A stretch of 64,000 nt of DNA from Ardenticatenaceae bacterium (lineage in GTDB: Bacteria; Chloroflexota; Anaerolineae; Promineifilales; Promineifilaceae), in assembly GCA_020634215.1 (NCBI GenBank), contig JACKCD010000007.1, forward strand, positions 73,035 through 137,034, read 5' to 3'. The notes under the pieces were generated by a model. That model saw only the letters and a program-made list of their open reading frames with translations. It was not told the DNA's origin and did no database searches. Both the position numbers and the translations under genes were made by a program. Numbering within the stretch: the stretch's first letter is position 1; every line of letters begins with the position of its first letter. Below are positions 17,451 to 26,557 of the stretch, piece after piece.

Positions 17451-19101
17451 TTAGGCGTTAGCTTTGCCCTTTAGCTCATCCAGCCATTGTTGTACCAACC
17501 TAGCGTTGGGCGATTTGATCGCCACAAAAATAGCCAGCGATTCCTCCAGGCAACCAATCGCTTTCTCCATCTGCCCCAGGTCGCGGTAGGCGAGACCCAG
17601 GTTGCCCAAATGATTCCCCTCCCCCTGGCGATGGCCGATTTCGCGGGAGATGGCCAGGGCTTGCTCATAAAAGCCTATCGCTTTCTCCACCTGCCCCAGG
17701 TCGCTGTAGGCGAGACCCAGGTTGCCCAAAAAGGCACCTTCGCCATAGCGATCTTCCAACTGCTGCGCGGCTGTAAGCCCCGCTTCAAGGGCGATGAGTA
17801 GCTCCGTCCAATACCCTTGCAGCCGCAAAAAACTGCGTTCATCTGTTAAAACCCACGCCAGCCGTTTTGCCATCACCCATTCTTGCTGCGCCAGGCAGCC
17901 AGCCAACAGCCGCAGCAGGTGCGCCCGTTCACTAGCTAAACGATGGTAGCCAGCCAGCCCTTTTTCGCTTTCCGTCCGCGCCAGCTCATGGTAGTAAGCC
18001 ACCAGCCGGGTAAAATCCTCGGCCGCTGGCTCCAGCCGTCGGCTGGCATAGGTATGAATGAGCGGGTGAGTCACCTCATACCCATCCCCCCGCTTTTGCA
18101 GCAGCCCATACCCCAGCAACTGCCGCCACCCCTGCTTTAGCTGGCTGACGGGCAGCGCCACCGCCACCGCCAGCCCCGCCGCCGCCACCGGCTGCAGCGC
18201 CAACTGCCCCACCAGCCCCAACAGCCGCCGCGCCGTCTCGTCCACCTGGGCCACGCTCCGCTCCAGCAGCACCTCACCATTCTCTGCCTGGTGCGTCCCC
18301 AAGCTCAACGCCGCCAGCGGCGTGGTCGCCAGCCAAGCCGCGTATTCAGCCGCCGTCTCCTCCGCCTCCTGCAAATAGCGCCCCGCCAGCCGCACCGCCA
18401 GCGGCCACCCCCCCACCTGCTCACAAATCGCCGTGGCCGCCGCTTCCTCCGCCGCGCACCTGCAGCAGTTGCGGCAAATTGTCGGCTTCTTCGGCACCGT
18501 CCAGCAGCAGCAACGCCTGCCGCCCGCCCAGCACCCGCTGCGCCGCCGCCAGCGGGTTGGGCTTTGGCTCGTCGCCATAGGCCACGACAATTTTTTCCAG
18601 CACCAAATCAATTTGCGGCTGGCCGTAGAAGCTGTGGAACAGGATGCCGTCGGGGAACTGCTGGGGCGGGGTGGTGCCGGGGGCCAGCGTCCAGATGGCT
18701 TCGGCGGCCAGGGAGGTTTTGCCAATGCCGCCGGGGCCGCAGAGGGTGGCGACCTGCCCCGGCTGCAGGTCGGCCAGCAGTTGAGCCAGGTCGTCCTCGC
18801 GGTTGGTGAAGTGGGCGGCGCGAGGGGGTTTTTCCATCGGCACCCCATAACGGGAGATGCGCTGTTCAAACCGGGGCAGATCGCGCCAGTTGAGATGGGG
18901 GCGGTGGTTTTGCGCGAGCTGGATGAGTTCGGGTAAACGGCCGTTGCGGTTCAGCAGCTCCACCAATTCCCGGCTTTTAACCGTGCGCGTATCGCCTGAT
19001 AAATTTTCCCACTCCACGTCCAGCGTCAGCGTTAACTCCCGCAGTTCATCCAGGCTAAAGTGGTGGTCAAGGTGTTGAATCAGTTGGCTTAAAGGATTCA
19101 T
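17451..19101 (-). pseudogene. STAND NTPase (effector-associated domain, NB-ARC, TPR), frameshifted with internal deletion
   Basis: Two overlapping frames make one protein. The first frame (19101 to about 18430) starts M-N-P-L-S-Q-L-I and has an alpha-helical effector-associated domain of the bacterial STAND type (F-S-L-D-E-L-R-E-L, about 13-60). Walker A GPGGIGKTS and Walker B ALLLLDGAEE follow. The second frame (about 18460 to 17451) carries the winged-helix part (A-I-C-E-Q-V-G-G-W-P-L-A), an arm region and two nearly identical TPR units. The sensor-1 segment (usually T-S-R or T-T-R) and about 40-50 residues expected between Walker B and G-G-W-P-L-A are missing at the junction near 18440-18470, within GC-rich microhomology. 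Either a real deletion or an assembly fault. Confidence 0.8.
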
Positions 19102-19389
19102 TGGCACAGGTTCCATTTGTTTATGAAGGGTAGTTTTTTCTGGCTGCATTGTACAAAAGATGAGGATGGTAGGGCAAGGGGCACCCCCAATGTAAAGATG
19201 GGCATGGGTATTGGGCGTTACAGTCAGAGATTGATTTTTTGACTGCATTGTTGCAGTATTATTGTTGCATGAGGTGGTGGGGGAAAACGGCCGTTATTAT
19301 CAGCGCGGCGGGTAGAATCGGCCATCCGCGCAGGGACAATATGGCCTGTGCCTTGCGACCATAGTCAGTTGCTCGGCAAAATTGCATTG

Positions 19390-19399
19390 AGGTTAACCT
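19390..19399. promoter_or_regulatory. Palindrome AGGTTAACCT, possible operator
   Basis: A perfect 10-bp palindrome 28 nt before the start of the RraA-like gene, in the 325-bp gap 19102-19426 that separates it from the divergent STAND gene. A GGAGG ribosome site lies at 19415-19420. The rest of the gap has one AACGGCCGTT (near 19284) and no gene. Regulator unknown. Confidence 0.35.
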
Positions 19400-19426
19400 A
19401 CATTATTCAACCTTTGGAGGACAAAG

Positions 19427-20083
19427 ATGGAACAAGCACAACAAGAGATGATTGCCCGACTAAGAAAGCTTGCCGTTGCCACGCTGTCAGATGGCTGCGA
19501 CCAGATTGCGGGCAAGCGTGGCTATCTGGATTTTGACATCAAAGGGCGCGTCAACGCCCGCAAGATTGTGGGCATTGCCGCCACGGTGTTGGAGGTTCCC
19601 AGCCGCGAACAGCACAAGCCGGAGCTTGCCTTTGATGTGATTGACGAAGCTCCCCCGGGATCGATCATTTGTGTTGCGTCTGGTGGGGATGCAAATACGG
19701 CCGTTTGGGGTGAGCTAATGACCGCCGGAGCCGTGGCGCGGGGTCATGAAGCCGCGCTGGTTGATGGCGGCACCCGCGACGTTGAACTGATCCGTCGTAA
19801 CACAGAGTTCCCTGTCTACGCCCGCTCCATCGTGCCGTCTAGCTCCGTTGGGCGGCTGATCACGATTGCCCGTGACGTGCCCGTTGAAATTGGCGGGGTA
19901 ATGATCTACCCCGGTGATTATATTGTTGGGGATGAAGACGGGGTTGTGGTGATTCCAGCAGCGCATGTTAAAGAGATCGTCATCTTTGCCGAAGAGGTGG
20001 AGGCGGTTGAAGCAGAGATGGCAAAATTTATTGCCGAAGTGGGGTCTATGCGGGCAGCCATTGATAAATTTGGCCGCGCCTAA
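19427..20083 (+). CDS. RraA-like / 4-hydroxy-4-methyl-2-oxoglutarate aldolase family protein
   Basis: 218 residues, typical for the family. The core shows T-L-S-D-G-C-D near the start, a G-G-D-A-N-T-A-V-W-G-E-L-M-T-A-G-A loop (about 85-101) and the D-G-G-T-R-D motif (about 113-118), whose Arg and Asp bind metal and pyruvate in the class II HMG/CHA aldolases. It may therefore cleave a 4-hydroxy-2-oxoacid to pyruvate; RraA itself instead inhibits RNase E. A strong GGAGG precedes the start. The DapA-like aldolase gene follows after 12 nt, and the pairing favours a catabolic aldolase role. Confidence 0.87.
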   Translation: MEQAQQEMIARLRKLAVATLSDGCDQIAGKRGYLDFDIKGRVNARKIVGIAATVLEVPSREQHKPELAFDVIDEAPPGSIICVASGGDANTAVWGELMTAGAVARGHEAALVDGGTRDVELIRRNTEFPVYARSIVPSSSVGRLITIARDVPVEIGGVMIYPGDYIVGDEDGVVVIPAAHVKEIVIFAEEVEAVEAEMAKFIAEVGSMRAAIDKFGRA

Positions 20084-20095
20084 GGGGGGAACATC

Positions 20096-21001
20096 ATGAA
20101 CACAAAAACAAACTTTCACGGCGTGTACCCCATCCTTTACAGTTTCTTTGACGAACAGGGGCAGCTTGACCGCGAGGCGATGCGCCGTCAGGTGGAAGGG
20201 TGCATTGCGGGTGGGGCGCACGGGATTGCCGTGATGGGGCTGGCAACGGAAGTGGGTAAGCTGGATGTCAATGAACGGCGCAGGGTGATTGAGTGGGTGG
20301 GGGAGGATATAAACGGCCGTATTCCCTATGCCGTAACCGTTGGCGAAGGCAGCGTGTCTGGGCAAATTGCCTTCGTGAAAGGGGCGCAGGCGGTGGGTGC
20401 AGATTGGGTCATTTTGCAGCCCCCAGCCATTGGCGGCGTTCCCGAATCCGAGTATGTTCGTTTTCTGGGCGATGTTGCCAGCCAATCAGAGCTACCGATT
20501 GCGATTCAAAACGCACCTGGGCTGATGGCAACCAGCCTCTCCAACAAGGCTCTTAAGGAACTCAATCGCCAGCATCCCAATGTTTGCCTGCTCAAAGGGG
20601 AAGGCCCGGCGACGTATCTCAAGCAATTGATGGAAGACACTGACGGCGCGTTTGATATTTTTGGCGGTATGGCGGGTATCCAACTGCCAGATTCTTTGCG
20701 TGCTGGCTGCGTTGGCATGATCCCCGCGGCCGATATATTCGATCCGCAAGTTAAAATTTATGAGCTGATACGCCAGGGGACACCCAAAGCCACGGCTGAG
20801 GCCGAGCGTCTCCACCGTGAACTGTTACCGCTGCTGGTTTTTATGATGAGTTCGGTTGAGAATTTTATCGCTTATGGGAAACATCTGATGGCTAAACGGC
20901 TTAGTCTAAAGAGTGGTAAAGCGCGGCAGCCATCGGTTCCCGTCACAGAATTTGGTTTGCAAATTATGTCTCACTGGGCAGCGCATTTGGGACCTCTTTA
21001 G
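20096..21001 (+). CDS. Dihydrodipicolinate synthase / N-acetylneuraminate lyase family protein
   Basis: 301 residues with a TIM-barrel class I aldolase layout. The Schiff-base lysine is K167 in C-L-L-K-G-E-G. The pyruvate-binding loop reads G-L-A-T-E-V-G-K instead of the usual G-T-T-G-E, and the catalytic Tyr of the Y-N-x-P motif is replaced (Q-N-A-P-G, 138-142). These changes make lysine biosynthesis unlikely and point to another 2-oxoacid lyase or dehydratase. Adjacent to the RraA-like aldolase gene and probably co-transcribed; together they may degrade a sugar acid or aromatic intermediate. Confidence 0.88.
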   Translation: MNTKTNFHGVYPILYSFFDEQGQLDREAMRRQVEGCIAGGAHGIAVMGLATEVGKLDVNERRRVIEWVGEDINGRIPYAVTVGEGSVSGQIAFVKGAQAVGADWVILQPPAIGGVPESEYVRFLGDVASQSELPIAIQNAPGLMATSLSNKALKELNRQHPNVCLLKGEGPATYLKQLMEDTDGAFDIFGGMAGIQLPDSLRAGCVGMIPAADIFDPQVKIYELIRQGTPKATAEAERLHRELLPLLVFMMSSVENFIAYGKHLMAKRLSLKSGKARQPSVPVTEFGLQIMSHWAAHLGPL

Positions 21002-21023
21002 CCGCCTATCGAAAAAAGAATTT

Positions 21024-21103
21024 TAGGACGCAGATTGACCTGATTTTTCCTGATTTTAGGGCGTTTGATGGCTAGAATCAGGTTAATCTGCGTTTGTCCG
21101 CTT
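21024..21103. repeat. Inverted repeat, family A (copy 4)
   Basis: TTAGGACGCAGATTGACCTG faces AATCAGGTTAATCTGCGTTT between two convergent genes, where it could act as a two-way terminator. Confidence 0.85.
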
Positions 21104-21105
21104 TC

Positions 21106-22044
21106 TTATTTTTGATAGCTGTGGGCGGTGGCAACGGCCGTTTTTACATTCTCCCAATCCACATCATTTGGCAAGGTGCAGTCGGCTGCCAGGAAAAACT
21201 TGTCCGGTGCCTGTTGCAGAACGCGCTCCACTTCCTGCTGCACGTCGGCCGGGCTGCCCGTAGCGATGATGCCTTTGCGGTCGAGGCCACCCATAAACGG
21301 CCGTTTAAACATCTCCGCAATCGTCTGCCCCGTCAGCATTTCATCCCCAACCCGCTGGTTAACGTTCACCACGTGCCCCGGATAATCCAAAAACGGGGTC
21401 AGGTCGTCGTAGTCGTAGGCATAGTCGCAGACGTGCAGCACGTTGAACAGGCACTTTTGATTGATCTCGTTCATCACCAGCAGGTCGGCCGGCTTGATGC
21501 AGTCGGCAAACACCGGGCTGCCGCCAAACCTGTCTCGCTCGCCCCCCTGGGTTGAGGTATAAAAGCCATCCACGCCCAGGCGAATGCACGCCCGGACAAA
21601 ATTCAGCAAGCTCTCGGCCGCAATCTCAACCCCCAGCTTTGCCTGATCCAGGTTTTCCCGCAAATGCTGCTCAATGAGGGTGTTGCTGGCCTGGCGGGCG
21701 CACATAAACGGCGAATAGAGCGTGACGATGACCACGGCCTCATGTTTAGCCGCCTTCACCAGCCCTTCTACCGCCGCCAACTGCGGCTGAAAAAATTCCT
21801 CCGTCAGCAGCGGCAGCTTCCCCCAATCGCTCGGTTTTTGAATGTCGGGCTGGTAAGGGAACTTTATTTCATACTGGATTTTGACCACATCCATGTCGGT
21901 GTAGCGAAAATATTCGAGGTGTTTGTCCACCGCCGCCTGCCCAAAATGGAAGCGGGGGTCAAAGTGAATAAAAAAGCCGACCGGAATCGTTTCCTGCGGC
22001 GTGTTTGCATCCAACAAATTTAAAACTATCTCTCTTTTGTTCAT
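21106..22044 (-). CDS. Uroporphyrinogen decarboxylase (URO-D)-like protein
   Basis: 312 residues from the third of three consecutive ATG codons, which has a GGAGA 6 nt upstream. It shows the URO-D/methyltransferase barrel pattern: early M-N-K-R-E-I-V-L-N-L-L, a middle L-Y-S-P-F segment, and the H-V-C-D-Y and G-H-V-V-N-V-N strands. The final A-T-G-S-P-A-D-V-Q-Q-E-V and F-F-L-A-A-D-C-T-L-P segments match the family end. Haem-type Arg/Asp motifs of true HemE (G-R-Q near the N terminus) are absent, so it is more likely a methyltransferase-like or catabolic relative. It faces the aldolase pair and may serve the same pathway. Confidence 0.8.
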   Translation of the reverse strand: MNKREIVLNLLDANTPQETIPVGFFIHFDPRFHFGQAAVDKHLEYFRYTDMDVVKIQYEIKFPYQPDIQKPSDWGKLPLLTEEFFQPQLAAVEGLVKAAKHEAVVIVTLYSPFMCARQASNTLIEQHLRENLDQAKLGVEIAAESLLNFVRACIRLGVDGFYTSTQGGERDRFGGSPVFADCIKPADLLVMNEINQKCLFNVLHVCDYAYDYDDLTPFLDYPGHVVNVNQRVGDEMLTGQTIAEMFKRPFMGGLDRKGIIATGSPADVQQEVERVLQQAPDKFFLAADCTLPNDVDWENVKTAVATAHSYQK

Positions 22045-22060
22045 CATCATTCTCCATCAG

Positions 22061-25000
22061 TTACGGCAATTGCTCTCCCATATGGTACAACAATCCCCGC
22101 GCCTGCTCCACATCTACACCCTCCTCGTTGCCAAACCAGCCGCATATCTCAGCCAAACGCTGCCGCGCCTCGATCACCCTACACTGCCTTTGCCAAAGGC
22201 AGCCCAGATCAGTGGTCGCTTTTAGCTCAAACAGCCTGGCTTTCTGGCTGCGGGCAATAGCAATGGCTTGCTGCCAACACACTTCGGCCTGAGCTTCATC
22301 CGCTTGCCGAAGATACAGTTTCCCTTTGACTCGCCACCATTCCGCCGCAAAATAACGCTCATTATTATCGGCGATTTCCCTCTCCCCCTGCTGCAAGGCT
22401 GACCACGCCTCCTCTAGCTGCCCCGCTTGCTCATAAACATCAGCCAGCAGCACCCACCGGCTGCTGCGCCCGCCCCGGCTGCCAATACTCGCCTCCTGGT
22501 TCAGGTTCTCTTTCATCAAGGCAATCCCATCGGCTATCTTTTTAACGGCCGTTCGCCCCTTCCGCTGCAGAGCCATTAACGCCGCCGCTTGCCCCAAATA
22601 AAACGAAGCCGATATCGCTACGTAGATAAAACCACTCTTTTGGGCAGCATCAATAGCGCGTTGTGCATATTGATGCTCCTGCTCGAAATCTTGCAGGTAC
22701 CAATTGGGTGTGCAGCCAGCTAAAAACAGCGTAAAAGCATGTGTATAAAGGTGGTGCAGTTCTTCCACCCAGCGAAGAGCCTGCTGCAAACAGCGTCGAG
22801 CTTCCCTTAGACAGCCCATGTGAAGCAGCACATGCCCTTGCCACATCGTGCTGGCAATGCCGGGGTCTTGGCCGAAAGCGTAAGCTTGTGGTTGATGCCG
22901 TTCCGGATCATAGATGGCACTGGCTGCCCCAAAATGATCCAGAGCTTCTTGGTTGCGCCCCAAAAAGAAAAGCGGCAGTCCCATCAATACATGAGCCTGC
23001 ATTTTGTACATGTCGCCGACCCCTTCCTGGCGACTAATAGCCACCATCTGTTGGGCCACGGCCAGAGCCGTGTTAAGCTGCCCAGTCACCATATAGTAAG
23101 AGACCAGCCCATATAGCGTAAAGACCAATTCAGGGGCAGCATCCACCTGGCCGCAGAGGGCAAACGCACGGTCATATACCTGCTTGACTTCGGGCGAGGC
23201 GTACCCTTGTATGGCTAATAAGGCGGCTCCCAAAGCCAACTGAATCTCAATTTCTTGCTCAATTCGGGCTTCTGTTTCGGGTTGGGTAGCCAATAAAGCC
23301 AGACTTTGGCGGTAGTGGCTGGCCGCCTGAGCCTGGGCAGAGAGGCGCAATGCCTGCTGCCCGGCCAGTTGGTGATAATGAATGGCTTTGGTGATGAGTT
23401 GCGCCTCACCGAAATGATAGGCGAGTTGCGCGGCGACGGTCAGCATGTCGGTATCGGCCGTTTCATACAACTTTTCCAGCAGTTCGCCCGTTGTTTGGTG
23501 CAAATAAGTCTGTTCAATGGTGTCTAAACGGCCGTAAACATACCGCTGAAACAAATTGTGCCGAAAACGATAATGCGAGATGACCTGCTGCCCCATCTGC
23601 TGCCGCCCTTCGGCCCGCACCAGCCGATGGCTTCGCGCCAGCGCACCACTCAACAAACGGATCACGTCCAGCGGCGGCTGATCCATTACCTGGGCAACCA
23701 CCTCGGCCACAAAAGTTTCGCCCTGAATGCTGGCCGTTGTCAAAAGATAGCGAAGATCGTGGGGTAAACGGCCGACTCGCTCGGCAATAATCGCCTCCGC
23801 CTTCGCAGGCATCTGCGCCCAAGACACCGCCTCACGCGCCTGCCAATAACCAGCCTCATTGCGGAACAAATCCCCCTGTTCCTGTAATGCCGCCACCAAT
23901 TCCACCGTAAATAAGGCATGTCCCCGCGTTTGTTGATAGAGCGTTTGGCGGAACGTTTCATCTAACTGATTTGGCTCCCTATCCAGCCAGGCATCCACAA
24001 AAGCGCGACCATCGGCCTGATTCAAAGCCACTTCAATATCGCCAAAATCTCGCGTAAGTTCATGCACAACTTGAGCCAGAGGGTGGCGTTGGCCTGTTTC
24101 TGGCTGGTTCTCAATGACTTCTTCGGGACGATAAGTGCCAACAATAAAAATGGGGTAGCCTGTCATTTGCCGCCGCAGATGGAAAAGCAGATCAATCGAG
24201 CCGCTGTCGGCCCATTGCAAATCATCTAGCAGCAGGAGTAGGGGGCCATGTTGGCTAAATTTTTGCAAAAAATGGGTTAATTGCTGGAAGAGAACAGCTT
24301 GTGCAGGAGGTTGGGTAACGGCCGTTCCCCCCACACCCTCTGGCAAAACAGCCGGATCCACCAACACCACCAGTAAATCAGGGGCAACCTCTTGCAGCAG
24401 GCTAACGGCCGTTTGCCGCAAACCCCACAAACGCTGCACCTGTTCCCGACTCAAATAGCCACTCTGCCACTGGGGCTCAATATCACCCACCGCCCGCGCC
24501 AGCAGGGTGCGAAAGGGCAAATAAGGGCTGCCCTGCCCAATATGCGCTTGACATTCGCCAAAGAGGGGAACGGCCGTTAGCGATTGGCTTTGCACTTGTT
24601 GGGCAAATTGTTGCAGAAGCAGCGTTTTGCCACTGCCCGCTTCCCCTGTGACAAAAACAACCTGGCCTTGCCCAGCAACGGCCGTTTGCCAATACCCATC
24701 TAACTGCGCCAACTCCCGCGCCCGTGCCACAAACGGGGCTGCCGCAATCGTGCGCGGCTCGGCCAGAAATGCGGGGGGCTGGCTGGGAACGGCCGTTTCC
24801 TCATGTTCATCCCGAATTTCCTCATACAGGTGGCGCGTGGCTGGCTCTGGCTCAATCGCCAGTTCCATCCACAGCTCCTTTTCAAACTGCTCATAATGCG
24901 CCAAAGCCGCCGCCCGCTGCTGGGTGAGGCTTAACAGACGCAAAAGCTGCCGCTGCCCCGGCTCGTACCAGGGTTCGGTGTTGACCTGCCGCCAGGCGTA

Positions 25001-25543
25001 GTGAACGGCCGTTTGCGGCTGATGGTGGCTCTCATAATAGGCGGTCAAACGATTCAAACTATGCAAGAATTGGCGTTGTATCTCTTCCCGTTTGAGCAGT
25101 GCCCATTCCTCAAAAGCAATGCTGTCGTTGATGGAGAAGCCACTGAGAAAACGGCCGTTTACAAGTACCACTGCCTCTTCCATTTGCGCCAAAGTTGGTT
25201 CGCTATCGTTGAGCAACTGCTGGAACTGGACGGCATCTACGAAGGAATCACTGGCAGCGTTAAATTGCAGGGTTTGGCGGGTGATATGCAGGTAACGCCC
25301 GTTCTTATCATCAATCACCTGGCGCAAATTAGCCAAAGCACGACGCAAATTAGCCCGCGCCTTGCTTTCTGGCTGCTCCGGCCACAGCAGGGCGGCCAAT
25401 GTTTCGCGGCGTAACGGCCGTTTCTGCTCCACCGCCAGATAAATGAGTAAAGCCCGTACCTTGTCCGACAAAAAACCAACAAAAGGGACATTCCCCCTTG
25501 TAAGCTGCAACGGCCCCAGCGTAAAGATCCCCAATTTGTCCAT
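22061..25543 (-). CDS. SARP/BTAD transcriptional activator with AAA ATPase and TPR domains
   Basis: 1160 residues. An OmpR-like winged helix (about 5-95) precedes the bacterial transcriptional activator domain (about 100-245, ending with E-L-A-I-E-P-E-P-A-T-R-H-L-Y). The AAA module has Walker A GEAGSGKT (300-307) and Walker B L-L-L-L-L-D-D-L-Q-W-A-D (about 445). Long TPR-like helices fill about 690-1150. Such AfsR/MalT-like proteins activate genes on ATP binding, often under ligand control. A GAGGAGG site lies 8 nt before the start. Eight or so AACGGCCGTT copies interrupt the gene. It diverges from the small protein and lipoprotein genes at 25681, possible targets. Confidence 0.92.
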   Translation of the reverse strand: MDKLGIFTLGPLQLTRGNVPFVGFLSDKVRALLIYLAVEQKRPLRRETLAALLWPEQPESKARANLRRALANLRQVIDDKNGRYLHITRQTLQFNAASDSFVDAVQFQQLLNDSEPTLAQMEEAVVLVNGRFLSGFSINDSIAFEEWALLKREEIQRQFLHSLNRLTAYYESHHQPQTAVHYAWRQVNTEPWYEPGQRQLLRLLSLTQQRAAALAHYEQFEKELWMELAIEPEPATRHLYEEIRDEHEETAVPSQPPAFLAEPRTIAAAPFVARARELAQLDGYWQTAVAGQGQVVFVTGEAGSGKTLLLQQFAQQVQSQSLTAVPLFGECQAHIGQGSPYLPFRTLLARAVGDIEPQWQSGYLSREQVQRLWGLRQTAVSLLQEVAPDLLVVLVDPAVLPEGVGGTAVTQPPAQAVLFQQLTHFLQKFSQHGPLLLLLDDLQWADSGSIDLLFHLRRQMTGYPIFIVGTYRPEEVIENQPETGQRHPLAQVVHELTRDFGDIEVALNQADGRAFVDAWLDREPNQLDETFRQTLYQQTRGHALFTVELVAALQEQGDLFRNEAGYWQAREAVSWAQMPAKAEAIIAERVGRLPHDLRYLLTTASIQGETFVAEVVAQVMDQPPLDVIRLLSGALARSHRLVRAEGRQQMGQQVISHYRFRHNLFQRYVYGRLDTIEQTYLHQTTGELLEKLYETADTDMLTVAAQLAYHFGEAQLITKAIHYHQLAGQQALRLSAQAQAASHYRQSLALLATQPETEARIEQEIEIQLALGAALLAIQGYASPEVKQVYDRAFALCGQVDAAPELVFTLYGLVSYYMVTGQLNTALAVAQQMVAISRQEGVGDMYKMQAHVLMGLPLFFLGRNQEALDHFGAASAIYDPERHQPQAYAFGQDPGIASTMWQGHVLLHMGCLREARRCLQQALRWVEELHHLYTHAFTLFLAGCTPNWYLQDFEQEHQYAQRAIDAAQKSGFIYVAISASFYLGQAAALMALQRKGRTAVKKIADGIALMKENLNQEASIGSRGGRSSRWVLLADVYEQAGQLEEAWSALQQGEREIADNNERYFAAEWWRVKGKLYLRQADEAQAEVCWQQAIAIARSQKARLFELKATTDLGCLWQRQCRVIEARQRLAEICGWFGNEEGVDVEQARGLLYHMGEQLP

Positions 25544-25680
25544 GGCCTAACCTCCTCAAAGTTATTGTATGATGCAAAGATGTCGTTCCCCCCTGATAAA
25601 TGTCATCAATTTATTAGTCATACTGGACGTTTTCTTAACGCTAACCTGCTACGCTGAATATGATCGCAGGCGAGGAACCT

Positions 25681-25884
25681 ATGAAAAAGGAAAAAGCAAC
25701 CTATCGCTCATACCTGCTGCGCTTGTGGCAGGTGAAAAAGAATGGCGAAGTCGGCTGGCGAGCTTCTTTGGAGGAAGCTGGCACTAATCAAGTCCGCGCC
25801 TTTATCGGCTTAGATGATTTGTTTCGCTATTTGGTGATGGAAACGGCCGTTAGCCATAGCGCACAAGAGGAGGAAGAATCATGA
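25681..25884 (+). CDS. Small conserved-looking protein of unknown function
   Basis: 67 residues beginning M-K-K-E-K-A-T-Y-R-S-Y-L-L-R-L-W, with a central W-R-A-S-L-E-E segment and L-D-D-L-F-R-Y-L near the end. The start is preceded by GAGGA. I do not recognise a named family; the pattern (basic start, an R-A-S-L-E strand, a terminal amphipathic helix) looks like a compact beta-alpha protein. The stop overlaps the start of the lipoprotein gene (ATGA at 25881), so the two are translationally coupled. It is divergent from the BTAD activator across a 137-bp promoter region. Confidence 0.7.
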   Translation: MKKEKATYRSYLLRLWQVKKNGEVGWRASLEEAGTNQVRAFIGLDDLFRYLVMETAVSHSAQEEEES

Positions 25885-26444
25885 AACAAGTAATTCTCGT
25901 TTCTATTGTCTGTTTATTATTGTTGGTCGCTTGTGGGGGTAACGAAACTGCCAACACTGTGCAGCCTACCACCGCCGTTGCAGCAGTTGAAGAAGAAATG
26001 GCTGAACCAACAGCAACGGCCGTTCCCGAACCCACCACACCACCCGAACCCACCGCCCCACCCATGATCACCACCGCCGAGGAGATGGTGGGCATTTGGG
26101 AAGGTACTGTGGCTGGCGAAAAAGGGTATTTGATGTACACGGCCGACGGCCGTTACTTTGTCTCCCTCACTCAAGACGGTCTGGCAACATCGCCCCGCAT
26201 CACCGGTGACTATTGGTTTGAAAACAACCAACTTCACCTGCGCGATCTGGAAAACACCGGCCATTGGGTCGAGTGCCCCGCCGAAACCGTGGGTGTATAC
26301 GATGTTTTGCTCATGGACGATGGTCGCGCCACATTCCAAACGGTGGAGGATGGCTGCAACGAAGGTGGCTTTACCCGCAACTACATCTTTAGCAACATGA
26401 CCCAGAAATGGCTGGCTGAACCAGTGGACGTAGCCGCACCATAA
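25881..26444 (+). CDS. Secreted lipoprotein
   Basis: 187 residues. A type II signal peptide ends in lipobox L-V-A-C with Cys18 the lipidated residue. A Thr/Pro/Glu-rich linker follows (about 25-65). The mature domain (about 70-187) starts E-E-M-V-G-I-W-E-G-T and has lipocalin-like alternating strands (Y-L-M-Y-T-A-D-G-R-Y), plus two Cys (about residues 134 and 156) that could form a disulphide. The G-x-W opening suggests a small beta-barrel ligand-binding domain, by shape only. Coupled to the small protein gene upstream. Confidence 0.8.
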   Translation: MKQVILVSIVCLLLLVACGGNETANTVQPTTAVAAVEEEMAEPTATAVPEPTTPPEPTAPPMITTAEEMVGIWEGTVAGEKGYLMYTADGRYFVSLTQDGLATSPRITGDYWFENNQLHLRDLENTGHWVECPAETVGVYDVLLMDDGRATFQTVEDGCNEGGFTRNYIFSNMTQKWLAEPVDVAAP

Positions 26445-26499
26445 ACAAAGTTTTCGGTGCAGGGTGCTTTAGGCAATTAAGGCTCCTATCGTGTTAAGA

Positions 26500-26538
26500 A
26501 ACGGCCGTTACCGAAACAGGTGTTGAGTAACGGCCGTT
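26500..26538. terminator. Inverted pair of AACGGCCGTT motifs between convergent genes
   Basis: Two motif copies (26500-26509 and 26529-26538) are extended by TAC/GTA into 12-bp arms around a 16-nt loop. They sit midway between the stops of the lipoprotein gene and the convergent methyltransferase gene, and the right copy is followed by TTTT. A bidirectional terminator role is inferred. Confidence 0.5.
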
Positions 26539-26557
26539 TTGAGCATCTAATCCATCT

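Noticed and set aside
18440..18470. Programmed ribosomal frameshift in the STAND gene
   Set aside because: No slippery heptamer is seen and conserved sequence is missing at the junction, which frameshifting would not explain.
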